64,000 nucleotides of DNA, taken from assembly GCA_965197375.1 (NCBI GenBank), contig CBDAMZ010000006.1, positions 1-64,000 of the forward strand. Reading direction: 5' to 3'. The position numbers were made by a program, and so were the translations under genes. Positions 35,399-44,408 of the stretch are shown here, in pieces. How positions within the stretch are numbered: position 1 is the stretch's first letter; every line of letters starts with the position of its first letter. The stretch comes from CBDAMZ01 sp965197375. Its GTDB lineage: Bacteria > Acidobacteriota > Vicinamibacteria > Vicinamibacterales > UBA8438. The notes beneath the pieces were generated by a model that had not been told where the DNA came from, ran no database searches, and saw nothing but the letters and a program-made list of their open reading frames with translations.

Positions 35399-36066
35399 TG
35401 GCGGACCTGGCAGGTAGCTTGCGGTCGCCTCGTGCGCGCGGCGCAGCGCAGCGTCGTCGCGCACGAGCAGGGCTCCAGTGCCGTATGGCAGGAACAGGCC
35501 CTTGTGCGGATCGAGCGTGAGGGAATCGGCCCGCGAAAGCCCGGGCATGAGATCCCGAGGCTCCGGACACATGTAGAAGAACGCCCCGTAGGCACCGTCC
35601 ACGTGGTGCCAGATCCCTTCGTGGGCGCACAGGTCGGCGATCGCATTCAACGGATCGACCGCGCCCGTATTCGTGGTGCCGGCCGACGGCGTGACGCAGA
35701 ACGGCCGGAGCCCGACCCGGCGATCCGCGGCAATCGCGTCGGCTAGGGCCCCCACATCCATTCGGAACTGCTCATCGACCTGGACCGCCCGGATCCGGTC
35801 CGGCATGATGCCGGCCAGCCGGGCAGACTTGATCATCGAGTGATGCATCTGCGTCGAGCCATACAGCACGCCCGAGCGGATCTCCGAGCCGAGATGCTGC
35901 TCGCGCGCACACAGCACGGCGTTGAAATGCGTGAACGAGCATGGCACGGAGGACCTCTCCCACGGTGTCCCCGCGCATCGGATCCCGCGGCTGCGCCGGC
36001 AGGGGGAACGCTACTTCGTTGACGGGCTCCGCGAGCTCCTGATGAACGAGACTGGGAGGCGCGTCC
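35399..36066 (-). pseudogene. PLP-dependent (aromatic amino-acid type) decarboxylase, remnant
   Basis: On the minus strand PSLVHQELAEPVNEVAFPL is followed, in a shifted frame, by PCSFTHFNAVLCAREQHLGS, then HHSMIKSARLAGI, AGTTNTGAVDPLNAIADLCA, WHHVDGAYGAFFYM and the PLP-lysine region SLTLDPHKGLFLPYGTGALL. These belong to group II pyridoxal decarboxylases. About 60 residues are missing between THFN and the later part. The frame changes near 35945, and the 3' third is cut off by the IS3 end at 35398. It cannot be functional. Confidence 0.82.
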
Positions 36067-36536
36067 GGCGAACAGTACGCCGACACGGGCGGCTTCACCG
36101 ACCACATTTGGCGAACTTGCACAGGCAAAGCGCCTGAATCTGTCGAAAGTAGACTGCTCTGGTCCAAGGAGCCTGCCGCCTGAGTGATTCTGCTAGACCA
36201 AAAACTGGGTTAAAGCCGGAAGAAATGGCCCGACGAGCGTTATGTGCTGCGCTGCGCTTCCGATGAATATCGAAGCCCCGCCCAGGTGCGACGCGACCTC
36301 GTCGGGCTGGACGCGGCCGCCTAGAAGCGAATACCGTCAAACCACTGTCCAAGAACCCTGGGGCAGTACAACCAATGCCAATACCGACGCCTATATTGTT
36401 AATGCCCGATCCAATCGCTACGCCAATGGGGATGCCGACGCCCCACACCCAAGTCTGATTACTCCTAGAACCCGACACGCCTGAAGTTTATGCCTCATAG
36501 AGGAGCGTGTCATCCGGCCCTGGTAAGATGGCGCCT
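36067..36536. other. Degenerate stretch without a confident gene
   Basis: About 470 bases between the decarboxylase remnant and coaX. On the minus strand a GTG at 36478 opens a glycine-rich segment (WGVGIPIGVAIGSG, then NNIGVGIGIG), which recalls small glycine-zipper membrane proteins. It runs into unrelated sequence after some 36 residues, so it may be a truncated copy. I see nothing else that I can name. Confidence 0.35.
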
Positions 36537-37391
36537 CTAAAGCGGGAGAGGAGGCCAGTGCATGACACCACAGGTTAAAGCTGCACTCATCGTTGCCGGC
36601 GCGCTCCACCGTTGGTTAGCCCCACCGTTGAGCGCCAACGCTCTCTCAAGGCCGAGGAGCACGAGGTCGGGAAGCAGCACATCAAAGACCTTCTCCTGCT
36701 CGAAGAGACGCGAGAGCCCCCCGGTGCCAATCACGACGGCCGGCTCGCCCCGGAACGCCTGCTCGCGGATCTCATGCGTCAACCCCCGTACGACTGCCCG
36801 GTTGCCGAAGTAGAGCCCGGACTGGATGCTCTCGACCGTTGATCGGCCGACTAGTTCGGCCTCTGGAACGATTTCTACGGTCGGGAGGCGTGCGGTGTTC
36901 TTCTCGAGCGCCTCCATGGCGATCCGTGGCCCCGCTAGGATGATCCCGCCGAGGTAGTCACGCGTGGCGCGCACCACGTCAAAGGTCGTGGCGGTCCCGA
37001 AGTCGACAATGATCAGGTTGCGACCGGGATAGAGGTGCAAAGCCCCGATGGCGTTGGCGATGCGGTCGGGACCCACCTCGAGAGGGTTGCGATATCGGAT
37101 CTTCAGTCCCGTCTTGACCCCCGCCTGCACGATGAACGGATCGAGGCCGAAATACTTTCGGCAGCAGCTCCGCAGCGAGTAGATGAGCTCGGGAACAACG
37201 GAACACAGCGCGATCCGCTCAACATTCGACGGATCGCTGCCGTTCTCCCGAAGGACCCTCCGCAGGAAGAGTCCCAGTTCGTCCGACGAGAGAGAGGGCT
37301 GGGCGGCCCTCCGAAACCGAAGCGTGAGCTCGCCATCCTCGAACACCCCGCCAAAGATCTGGCTGTTGCCGACATCGAGCGTCAGGATCAT
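36537..37391 (-). CDS. coaX: Type III pantothenate kinase CoaX
   Basis: CoaX phosphorylates pantothenate, the committed step to CoA. The 284-residue ASKHA-fold protein has MILTLDVGNSQIFGGVFEDG, the conserved VGPDRIANAIGALHLYPGRN, and IVDFGTATTFDVV, and it ends with GTGGLSRLFE. The start overlaps the panC stop by four bases (ATGA). The C-terminal 25 residues are not typical and may reflect nearby rearrangement. Type III kinases are insensitive to CoA feedback. Confidence 0.92.
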   Translation of the reverse strand: MILTLDVGNSQIFGGVFEDGELTLRFRRAAQPSLSSDELGLFLRRVLRENGSDPSNVERIALCSVVPELIYSLRSCCRKYFGLDPFIVQAGVKTGLKIRYRNPLEVGPDRIANAIGALHLYPGRNLIIVDFGTATTFDVVRATRDYLGGIILAGPRIAMEALEKNTARLPTVEIVPEAELVGRSTVESIQSGLYFGNRAVVRGLTHEIREQAFRGEPAVVIGTGGLSRLFEQEKVFDVLLPDLVLLGLERALALNGGANQRWSAPATMSAALTCGVMHWPPLPL

Positions 37392-38161
37392 GAGCGGTCT
37401 CCAAGAGGTACGTTGTCGATGAGCCGAACATCACCGAGGCGGACGGCTCCCAGTCGGCGCCCGTCCCGGTCTTCGACGTAATCCACGGCAAAGCCCGACG
37501 CCCGCAGATCGCGAGCCGCCGCCTTCGCGGTCGGGGCGACCGACAGGACGCGGTAGAACCGGGACGCCCGCGTCCGGTCCGCTAGCAGAAGACGGCCGTT
37601 CCGTGAGCTGACAGCCAGGCCGTCCGTCTCGCGGACCGTGCCACACGCGACAATCGTCGTCGAGAGGAAAAACGCCTCGACCATCCCGCGGACGAGCGTC
37701 AGCTGCTGCCAGTCCTTCTCGCCGAAGTATGCTCGCTCGGCTGAGATGATCTGCAGGAGCTTGAAGACGACGGTCAGGACGCCGTCGAAGTGTCCGGGCC
37801 GGTAGGCCCCTTCCATGACTGTCGAGAGTCCGCTCTCCGTGACGCGGTATCGGTAGTTGTCCGCGTAGAGATCCGGCGCGCGCGGGAGGAACACAAAGTC
37901 CGCCCCCTCGGTCTCGAGAGTGTCCAGATCGGTCTCGAGCGGGCGGGGGTACGTCGCTAGATCGGCCGGGTCGTCAAACTGTGCTGGGTTGACGAAGATG
38001 CTCACGAGCGTTCGATTGTTCTCCGACCGGCTGCGCCGCACCAACGACAGGTGTCCCTCGTGCAGCGCACCCATCGTCGGGACAAACCCGAGCGTCAGCC
38101 CAGCGCGAACTTGGGCACGGCGCTGGTCGCGCCACCAGGAGAACTCCTCGAAGACGGTCAT
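37388..38161 (-). CDS. panC: Pantothenate synthetase PanC
   Basis: PanC joins pantoate and beta-alanine with ATP. The 257-residue protein carries GFVPTMGALHEGHLSLVRRS (HIGH-like), FVNPAQFDDPADLATYPR, VLTVVFKLLQIISAERAYFG and EKDWQQLTLVRGMV, with a KMSKS-like SSRN. Length is a little short of typical (about 280). Both ends overlap their neighbours by four bases, so panB-panC-coaX are translationally coupled. Confidence 0.93.
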   Translation of the reverse strand: MTVFEEFSWWRDQRRAQVRAGLTLGFVPTMGALHEGHLSLVRRSRSENNRTLVSIFVNPAQFDDPADLATYPRPLETDLDTLETEGADFVFLPRAPDLYADNYRYRVTESGLSTVMEGAYRPGHFDGVLTVVFKLLQIISAERAYFGEKDWQQLTLVRGMVEAFFLSTTIVACGTVRETDGLAVSSRNGRLLLADRTRASRFYRVLSVAPTAKAAARDLRASGFAVDYVEDRDGRRLGAVRLGDVRLIDNVPLGDRS

Positions 38162-38952
38162 GACGAGTAGCTTTCCTCTGGTCCTGGAAACCGGGCTCCC
38201 TTGACGTCGGCGTCATACCGATTGAGCGCGTTAGTCAGAACGCACTCGCCGTCGATATACCGCCGCACGAATCGCGGGGACGGTCTTGGGTCCACGCCCC
38301 AGAGATCCTGTAGCACGAGGACTTGTCCGTCAGTGCCAGCTCCTGCGCCAATGCCGATCGTGGGGAGCTGCAACTCTGAGGTGATGCCGGTCGCGAGTTC
38401 CGCCGGCACGCACTCGAGCACGATCGAGAAGCACCCCAGCTCCTCGAGGGCATGCGCTTGGCGCATGAGAGTCACCGCGTCAGCGTCGCTCCGTCCCTGC
38501 ACCCGAAACCCCCCGAGCTGATTGACCGACTGCGGCGTCAGGCCGATGTGCCCCATCACGGGCACGCCGGACCCAACAATGTGCCGGATGATCTCCTCGT
38601 GGCCGTCCACCCCTTCCAATTTCACCGCGTGCGCCCCGCTCGTCATGAGGGCGCCCACAGCCGTCATAGCCGCGGGCACGCCTTTCCGACACGACAGGAA
38701 CGGCAGATCGGCAATCAGGAATTTCCCGCCGACGGAGCTAGCGACGGCACGTGTGTGCAAGGCCATGAGTCGCACGGTGGCTGGAAGCGTCGTCGGGTGG
38801 CCGTGCATGACCATCGCCACCGAGTCCCCGACGAGGACGGCATCCACGTGCGACCGCGCGATGAGGCGCGCCGACCAGGCGTCGTAGGCGGTGACCATCG
38901 AGATTCTGCACCCCTCCGCCTTGAAGCGGGTAAAGTCACGAACGCTGGTCAT
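38158..38952 (-). CDS. panB: 3-methyl-2-oxobutanoate hydroxymethyltransferase PanB
   Basis: PanB makes ketopantoate from 2-oxoisovalerate and methylene-THF. The 264-residue TIM-barrel protein shows ISMVTAYDAWSARLIARSHV, VLVGDSVAMVMHGHPTTLPA, the metal-binding aspartates, GHIGLTPQSVNQLGGFRVQG and PTIGIGAGAGTDGQVLVLQD. It overlaps the upstream DUF2520 gene by 17 bases, which ties that gene to the pathway. Confidence 0.93.
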   Translation of the reverse strand: MTSVRDFTRFKAEGCRISMVTAYDAWSARLIARSHVDAVLVGDSVAMVMHGHPTTLPATVRLMALHTRAVASSVGGKFLIADLPFLSCRKGVPAAMTAVGALMTSGAHAVKLEGVDGHEEIIRHIVGSGVPVMGHIGLTPQSVNQLGGFRVQGRSDADAVTLMRQAHALEELGCFSIVLECVPAELATGITSELQLPTIGIGAGAGTDGQVLVLQDLWGVDPRPSPRFVRRYIDGECVLTNALNRYDADVKGARFPGPEESYSS

Positions 38953-39655
38953 AGACTTTCACGAAGGCGGAATAGACCGCATGGAACGAGTCCCCTTCGA
39001 GGACCCTCAAGTTCGTGGTGACCGTCTTCGCGTCCCCGCGGGACAGTGGGCCGGTCAGGGCTTGGTCGGCGTCGGCCATCACGTTGGCCGCCACGCGGGC
39101 AAGGTACGGGTGCGCGGCCGACGCCGGCATCCCGAAGCGACGGTGCAGTTCGTCGAAGAGCTTCACCCAGAGAATTGTTGAGAAGTTGCCAGCCATCACG
39201 CACAAGGCGTGGTAGTACGGGCGCTCCACCGCTGGGATCATGAATGACGGATTCTGGAGGCCCGGGAGCAACTCTGCAAACGGAGTGCCCCCGGCGTCGA
39301 GGACGAACGGGATCGCGCGGTATTCCGCGAGTTCGTAGAGTGTCGGGCCAAACGTCATCAGGGGATGTGCCCCCTCGGCGGCGGGCGTGACGAGGCTGCC
39401 GGAGCAATGGACCAGGCGCTTCTCCTGCAGCGCTGGCCAGGCGTCGACAAAGGGGACGATCGCCTCGTCACGAATCAGCAGCAGAACGGTCCGGCAAGAG
39501 GCGAGCGCGTCGGGTGGCGAGGGAGCCCGCCCGCGCCGCGACCATACGCAGACGGGGAGGCCGAGAAGAGTGAAGTAATGATGGAAGTGGCGGGCAACGC
39601 GGCCGCTTCCCACGATGCCAAGCGGGGTCGCGTGTTGTTCAGGTACCTGTCGCAT
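38936..39655 (-). CDS. panG: Rossmann/DUF2520 dehydrogenase, candidate ketopantoate reductase
   Basis: A 239-residue protein with an NAD(P)-binding Rossmann start (LGIVGSGRVARHFHHYFTLL) and a C-terminal helical DUF2520 domain (YYHALCVMAGNFSTILWVKL, then SAAHPYLARVAANVMADADQ). It overlaps panB and heads the operon panG-like, panB, panC, coaX. No panE or ilvC is visible. A distinct ketopantoate reductase named PanG was described in Francisella; I believe it is of this kind, but I could not compare sequences. The role as the NADPH reductase between PanB and PanC is therefore an inference from position. Confidence 0.65.
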   Translation of the reverse strand: MRQVPEQHATPLGIVGSGRVARHFHHYFTLLGLPVCVWSRRGRAPSPPDALASCRTVLLLIRDEAIVPFVDAWPALQEKRLVHCSGSLVTPAAEGAHPLMTFGPTLYELAEYRAIPFVLDAGGTPFAELLPGLQNPSFMIPAVERPYYHALCVMAGNFSTILWVKLFDELHRRFGMPASAAHPYLARVAANVMADADQALTGPLSRGDAKTVTTNLRVLEGDSFHAVYSAFVKVYDQRS

Positions 39656-39836
39656 CGATCAGGTCCTCTCGGAACGTCCGGGGAACACAGCACCGCGGTC
39701 GCCGTTCTCGAGAATCGGCGCCGGACGTATCTTAACGCGAAATCTCGTCTCCGGAAATACAGGCGAGCCCGTAAGGTGCGTTTAATGGGCCGAGGTCCGG
39801 TCAGTGCTGGTCGAGTCTCCCAAGTAATCTCAGGCC

Positions 39837-39935
39837 ATGCCGCCTGCGCTACAGTTCCTCGTTCTCACGTTCGCTGGCTGGGTGAACCGCCACCAAGACG
39901 ATCTGATCGCGTATCTCCGAGAGGAGCATCGGGTC
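39837..39935 (+). pseudogene. N-terminal stub of an integrase-core transposase
   Basis: From the ATG at 39837 the frame reads MPPALQFLVLTFAGWVNRHQ then DDLIAYLREEHRVLR, which is the recurrent N-terminus of a large group of integrase-core transposases. The homology stops exactly where a 23-base tandem array begins: the codons for REEHRVLR are the first repeat unit. The catalytic domain is absent. Confidence 0.6.
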
Positions 39936-40081
39936 CTCCGGGGGAGGAGCATCGGGTCCTCCGGGGGAGGAGCATCGGGTCCTCCGGGGGAGGAGCATCG
40001 GGTCCTCCGGGGGAGGAGCATCGGGTCCTCCGGGGGAGGAGCATCGGGTCCTCCGGGGGAGGAGCATCGGGTCCTCGGGAG
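39921..40081. repeat. Seven tandem copies of a 23-base hairpin-forming unit
   Basis: Units start at 39921, 39944, 39967, 39990, 40013, 40036 and 40059. Each is GAGGAGCATCGGGTCCTCCG followed by GGG; the last is cut short. The copies are identical except at the end. Within each, GGAGGA and TCCTCC can pair across an eight-base loop, so the array could form a row of small hairpins. The 23-base period is not a multiple of three. It grew from codons of the transposase stub at 39837. Confidence 0.93.
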
Positions 40082-40169
40082 GGCTTTGGTGCATGGCTCC
40101 TGACCCTTACTTCGGCGGGCATCGTCAACCGGCTGGTCCTGTGGCCGCGGCCAGCGCACGATCCTGCTG

Positions 40170-41115
40170 ATGAAGTCGAAGGTGCATCCGAAATACAAGA
40201 CCACGTATCGCGTCGGGAACTGGCGGGAGTACGAGCGAGCGCTCGTCCAACGAGGTGACGTGACCCCTGTGGCTCTCGGCCGCTGCCACGGACGCGTGGC
40301 GACCGTCGCCCTCCGGTCGCCCCGGTGGGCAGAAGCGGTTCTCGGATGTGGCGATCGAGACCGCGTTGATCCTCCGGCTCGTCTTCGGCTTGCCCTTGCG
40401 CCAGACGGAGGGGTTCGTGCGGTCGGTCCTGGCCTTGATGGGCACCGATTTGGACGCGCCGGACCACACCACACGCTCGCGGCGGAGTCAGCAGCTCGCT
40501 GTGATGCTCCGTCGCATCCCGGCCACGGACCCCATCCATCTCATCGTCGATAGCACCGGCCTGTCGATCGTGGGCCAAGGCGCGTGGGCCGCCGCGACAC
40601 ACGGGGGACACGGCGAGCGTCGGTGGAAGAAGCTCCATCTCGGTGTCGACCAGTCGGGTGTGATCGTGGCGCAGGCCCTCACCGATGCGCATGTCGACGA
40701 CGCCACGACTGCGGTCGATCTGATCCCCGTCATCGATGGCGATATCTCACGCGTCACCGCGGATGCCGCTTACGATACGATCGTGGTCTACGAGGCGGCG
40801 GGCGCGCGTGGTGCGCAGGTCGTCGTTCCCCCGAAGAAGATCGCCGCCGTGTCTCGCCGACGGCCGCGATCCTTCGCTCGCGATCGTACCGTCAAGCGGG
40901 TGCAGGCGATCGGGCGGCGGCGATGGAAGAAGGAGACGGGCTACCATCGGCAGGCGCGCGTGGAGAACGTCTTCTTCCGGTACAAGTCCATCATCGGAGA
41001 GGGCTTTCGCGTGCGGAGTTCAGCAGGGCAGGGGGCTGAGGCGGTCCTCGCGTGTCACGTGCTGAATCGGATGAGGGACTTGGACAGGCCTGCGTCGTAC
41101 GCGATCAGGCGGTGA
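40170..41115 (+). pseudogene. IS5-like transposase, copy 1, one-base frameshift
   Basis: The start MKSKVHPKYKTTYRVGNWRE matches the intact copy at 53225-54169. After GDVT the frame is lost: shifting by one base at the CCC run 40264-40266 restores LWLSAAATDAWRPSPSGRPG and then DVAIETALILRL. The rest is open to 41115 with DSTGLSIVGQGAWAAATHGG, VTADAAYDTIVVYEAAGARG and YHRQARVENVFFRYKSIIGE, the DDE-type core. It is one of four related copies in the window. Confidence 0.8.
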
Positions 41116-41169
41116 CCAACAACAGGGTCGGGATCGTTGCGGGCCACGTTCGATTCATGCAACAAAGCC

Positions 41170-41280
41170 GGTACGCGACGGCGCGTAGCGAAGCCATCTG
41201 TCGAGGAGCCGGATGTGGCAGAACCCGCACGTCCGGATCTGTGGGGGGCCAGGGTCAGCAACGACCCTGGTCTACCCGAC
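41170..41280 (+). mobile_element. Group II intron 3' end (domains V and VI), copy A
   Basis: A block of 111 bases ends in CTACCCGAC. At 41206-41241, GAGCCGGATGTGGC, AGAA and CCCGCACGTCCGGATCTG fold as a domain V hairpin with the AGC triad at its base. Then CCAGGGTC and GACCCTGG pair as domain VI, with an unpaired A near the 3' end. No intron 5' part or reverse transcriptase accompanies it. It directly follows the end of IS5-like copy 1. Confidence 0.65.
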
Positions 41281-41286
41281 CCCATT

Positions 41287-41388
41287 TTGGCGTTGACGGA
41301 TCCGGTGTGATCGTTGCCGACGTCCTGGCCGACGGGCATGTCGATGACGCGACGGCGGGCATCGCGCTGATCGAGGCGGTGGCCATCG
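41287..41388 (+). pseudogene. IS5-like transposase internal fragment
   Basis: The frame reads FGVDGSGVIVADVLADGHVD then DATAGIALIEAV, matching the segment HLGVDQSGVIVAQALTDAHV of the IS5-like copies. It is closer to a different, unseen member than to copy 1. It is flanked on both sides by near-identical group II intron 3' ends. Only about 34 codons remain. Confidence 0.6.
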
Positions 41389-41408
41389 CCTGGCTTCCTG
41401 GACCAGCG

Positions 41409-41519
41409 GGTACGCGATGGCGCGTAGCGAAGCTGTCTGTCGAGGAGCCGGATGCGGCAGAGCCCGCACGTCCGGATCTGTGGGGGGCCAGGGTCAGCAA
41501 CGACCCTGGTCTACCCGAC
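41409..41519 (+). mobile_element. Group II intron 3' end (domains V and VI), copy B
   Basis: A direct repeat of the 41170-41280 block, differing at only a few positions (for example GGATGCGG for GGATGTGG, with GAGCC for GAACC in the facing strand and loop). It again ends CTACCCGAC, after which the sequences diverge, as expected at an intron-3' exon junction. Domain V keeps GAGCC...GGATCTG and domain VI keeps its pairing. Confidence 0.65.
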
Positions 41520-41666
41520 CGCGGGATGGTGCCTCCGACAACGCCCACGACGAGGATCGCCACAGCGGCAACAAGAGGCTTCCCCTTCTCTCCTGGGTTG
41601 CGGTTTGGACTACTCTTCCCTAGGCGTCTGGTCATCCGCTAGCTGTGGCCCGGGCCGCATCACGCC

Positions 41667-42611
41667 ATGAGTGCCGACTACCGCCCAATGAAGGACGCGC
41701 ATGGCCACCGCGAGCTGCGTGCGGCGAGCAAGCGACGCCTGACTGCCGCGCTCACATTGATTACCGGCTACATGGTCGCCGAGATCATCGGCGGTCTCCT
41801 GTCCGGCAGCTTGGCGCTCCTCGCAGACGCCGGGCACATGCTGACAGACGCGGCGTCCATCGGCCTCGCCATGGTCGCCATGCATGTCGCCAAACGGCCG
41901 GTTTCCGCGACGCGCACCTTCGGCTATCACCGCTTCGAGATTCTGGCGGCCCTGCTGAATGCGCTCACACTCTGGTTGATTGCCGCCTGGGTGATCTTCG
42001 AGGCCTTCTATCGCTTCCGAGACATGCCTGATGTCGAAGGCGGACTGATGCTGGCCATCGGCGCCGTCGGCCTCGTCGTCAACCTCCTGACGGCCTGGAT
42101 CCTCCACCGCGCGGCCCGGCACAGCCTCAACGTCGAAGGGGCCTTCCAGCACGTCATGGCCGACCTGCTGGGGTCCGCCGGCGTCGTGGTGTCAGGCAGC
42201 CTCATCTGGGCTTTCGAGTGGACACTCGCCGATCCCATTGTCAGCGTGATCATCGGCATCCTGATTTTGCGTAGCACATGGCAACTGCTCGCCAAGGTGA
42301 TCCACGTCCTGCTCGAAGGTGCACCAGCGTATATCGACGTGCCTCGTCTCTGCCGCGAAATGGAAACGGTGGATGGCGTCGTCCGGATTCACGATATGCA
42401 CGTCTGGACCATTACCCAAGGCTATGATGCGCTCGCCGCGCACGTCCTGGTCGACCGCGACTATCCGGGCAGCGCCCTGGAACCACTGCTCCGCCGTCTG
42501 CGAGCGATCGCCTCCCGCAACTTCGGCATCCAGCACATCACGATTCAAGTGGAGCAATCGCCGGACAGCTGCACCGAACACCACCACGCGCCCGCTGACG
42601 TCCGTCCGTAA
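41667..42611 (+). CDS. czcD: Cation diffusion facilitator (CzcD-type Zn/Co/Cd exporter)
   Basis: A 314-residue CDF protein that exports divalent metals from the cytoplasm by H+ antiport. It has six helices with the metal-site motifs LLADAGHMLTDA (H-x3-D in helix II) and FQHVMADLLGSAG (H-x3-D in helix V), and a C-terminal cytoplasmic domain (about 215-300; HDMHVWTITQGYDALAAHV). The C-terminus is histidine-rich (CTEHHHAP). It is intact and sits among transposon fragments, a common place for metal resistance cargo. Confidence 0.9.
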   Translation: MSADYRPMKDAHGHRELRAASKRRLTAALTLITGYMVAEIIGGLLSGSLALLADAGHMLTDAASIGLAMVAMHVAKRPVSATRTFGYHRFEILAALLNALTLWLIAAWVIFEAFYRFRDMPDVEGGLMLAIGAVGLVVNLLTAWILHRAARHSLNVEGAFQHVMADLLGSAGVVVSGSLIWAFEWTLADPIVSVIIGILILRSTWQLLAKVIHVLLEGAPAYIDVPRLCREMETVDGVVRIHDMHVWTITQGYDALAAHVLVDRDYPGSALEPLLRRLRAIASRNFGIQHITIQVEQSPDSCTEHHHAPADVRP

Positions 42612-42820
42612 CCTCGCAAAGGGGCCGCCAGTGCGGCGACGGTGACGGGAGCCACGAGCCTCTAGTAGGAAGGCCTGTAACGGCGGCCGGACGGAGGCGA
42701 GGTTACCGGAAACTGAGACAGACGACTCGATAGCAGCAGCGGTCAGGAGCCTTCGCCATGATTGACACCCTCACGCGCTCCCGAGAATCGGAGCGCTCTG
42801 GACCGTGATGCCGCTCGGAG

Positions 42821-43614
42821 GGGCTTTGTCAGGTTAACTCTCCGCGCGGCACAATGCCGGGACGCACATTCGACGATCCCGCTACCTTCGGCATCGCTTT
42901 CCGCCTGAAATCATCAGCCACGCCGTCTGGCTGTATCACAGAGACTGCCTGAGCTTCCGGGATGTCGAGGATCTGCTGGCCGAACGCGGCATCATCGTGT
43001 CGTACGAAACGATTCGGCAATGGTGCGGGAAGTTCGGCCCCGATTACGCCCGGCGGTTGAAGCGACGTCAAGGTCGACTCGGAGAGACGTGGTTTCTGGA
43101 CGAAGTCTTCGTCGCGATCAACGGGCAGCGCCAGTCTCTGTGGCGCGCCGTGGACCAAGACGGTGACCTGATTGACCTTCTCGTCCAACCCCGTCGGGAC
43201 GGGCGTGCGGCGCGGAGATTCTTCCGACAACGCTTGAAGAGTCAGCGACAGGAACCGTGTCGTCTCGTGACCGACAAGCTGGGCAGCTACCGAGTGGCCC
43301 AGCGGGACGTCATGCCCTGTGTCACCCGCGACACGACCCAATACGCGAACAATCGCGCCGAAGTCTCCCATCCGCCGACGCGCCACCAGGAGCGTCAGAT
43401 GCGCGGCTTCACCTCACCTGCCCACGCCCAGCGGTTCTTGCACGTTCACGGTGTCATTCAGAATCTGTTTCGAGTGGGTCGGCACCTGCTCAGGTCGGTT
43501 CCTCATCGGATGCTGCGAGCACGATCATTCACCGTGTGGGCCGAGGTGACCGCGGCCTGATCCTCTGATTAGTTCGCCTCATCCTGGTCTAGGCTAGTTA
43601 ACTTGACAGTACCC
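42821..43614 (+). mobile_element. IS6-family-like insertion sequence
   Basis: Imperfect inverted repeats GGGCTTTGTCAGGTTAACT (42821-42839) and the complement of GGGTACTGTCAAGTTAACT (43596-43614) match at 15 of 19 positions and bound a 794-base element, which is the usual IS6 size. It has one transposase gene. I see no 8-base target duplication. The right end recurs, inverted, at 52397. Confidence 0.75.
42854..43560 (+). CDS. IS6-like DDE transposase
   Basis: The main frame runs through RFPPEIISHAVWLYHRDCLS, ETIRQWCGKFGPDYARRLKR, then the catalytic D in WFLDEVFVAINGQRQ, D in LVTDKLGSYRVA, and E in NNRAEVSHPPTRHQERQMRG; it ends AEVTAA at 43560. The likely ATG at 42854 (MPGRTFDDP) is one base out of frame with the rest, the break falling near the CCC at 42878-42880. 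Translation from the in-frame ATG at 42997 would lack the N-terminal domain. This copy is therefore probably inactive. Confidence 0.75.
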
Positions 43615-43793
43615 TGCGGGTGCGGATGGTGATGCACCAGGCCGATGGGTTCCGCGAGGGGGGCCTTGGCGATGTCGCTGAGCTACACCCCGACGCCGTC
43701 GACGCCGCTAGGGCTGACTGACCTGCCGGCTTTCTTCGGACCAGTGATGACTGGAGAACAGCGCCCAGTGAGAGGACCGGCTTTTTCGGACCA

Positions 43794-44060
43794 CTACGCG
43801 GGTGAGTCCGCGGCCGTTGTCATCGCTCGCCGGGCGTATTCATTGGGGCTGAGCCCCTTGAGAGCCCGGTGAGGATGATGCTTATTGTAGTCCCATCGCC
43901 AGGCATCGATCTTGGCCTGCGCGTCCATGCGGTTCCGACACCACTGAAGGCTCAGGAACTCGTCGCGGAACTTCCCGTTGAACGATTCGTCGGTGGCATG
44001 CTGCCACGGCTTCCCCGGGTCGATCAGCGCCGTGTCAATGCCCGCGTCGCCCAGCCAGCC
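43794..44060 (-). pseudogene. IS3-family OrfB, C-terminal remnant
   Basis: The minus strand reads WLGDAGIDTALIDPGKPWQH, then ATDESFNGKFRDEFLSLQW with the catalytic glutamate of DESFNGKFRDE, then HHPHRALKGLSPNEYARRAM. This is the last third of an IS3 OrfB of the IS2/IS51-like kind, different from the element at 34093. Upstream sequence is unrelated. Just beyond the stop, two copies of CCGGCTTT-(C)TTCGGACCA about 50 bases apart look like the 3' terminal repeat. Confidence 0.75.
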
Positions 44061-44408
44061 AGTGCGATCCGTAGGTCGACACCGCACGAATCGCCGAACC
44101 AACGAGTTACACGCGGGGCCCGATGTGATCCGAGGTGTGATCGAGGCTGTGATCGGCAGCCGTTGTCTCGATCACAGCGTGGTGCGGTACGCTGCGGTGT
44201 TCGGACGGTACCGACGACGGCTGTTAGGGGCGGTCTCCGCCGCCCAGGGATTTTTCTCTCCGGCCGGCCCTTGTGGCGGCTCCCCCAGACCGGTGGACCA
44301 GGCGCGGTTGGCGTCGGCTGGGAGTTGGGTTTCATGGGACTCGCGACCCATCTCACGCACCCGACCGGGCCTGCCTGAAGCGCAATGTCTACACGTCGAT
44401 GACGCGCG
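44061..44408. other. No recognisable gene
   Basis: This stretch of 348 bases lies between the IS3 remnant and the convergent methyltransferase gene. Frames on both strands are open but arginine- and proline-rich and match nothing I know. It is probably mobile-element debris. Confidence 0.4.

Noticed and set aside
39921..40081. Possible CRISPR array
   Set aside because: The units abut directly, with no unique spacers, and no cas genes are near; it is a simple tandem repeat.
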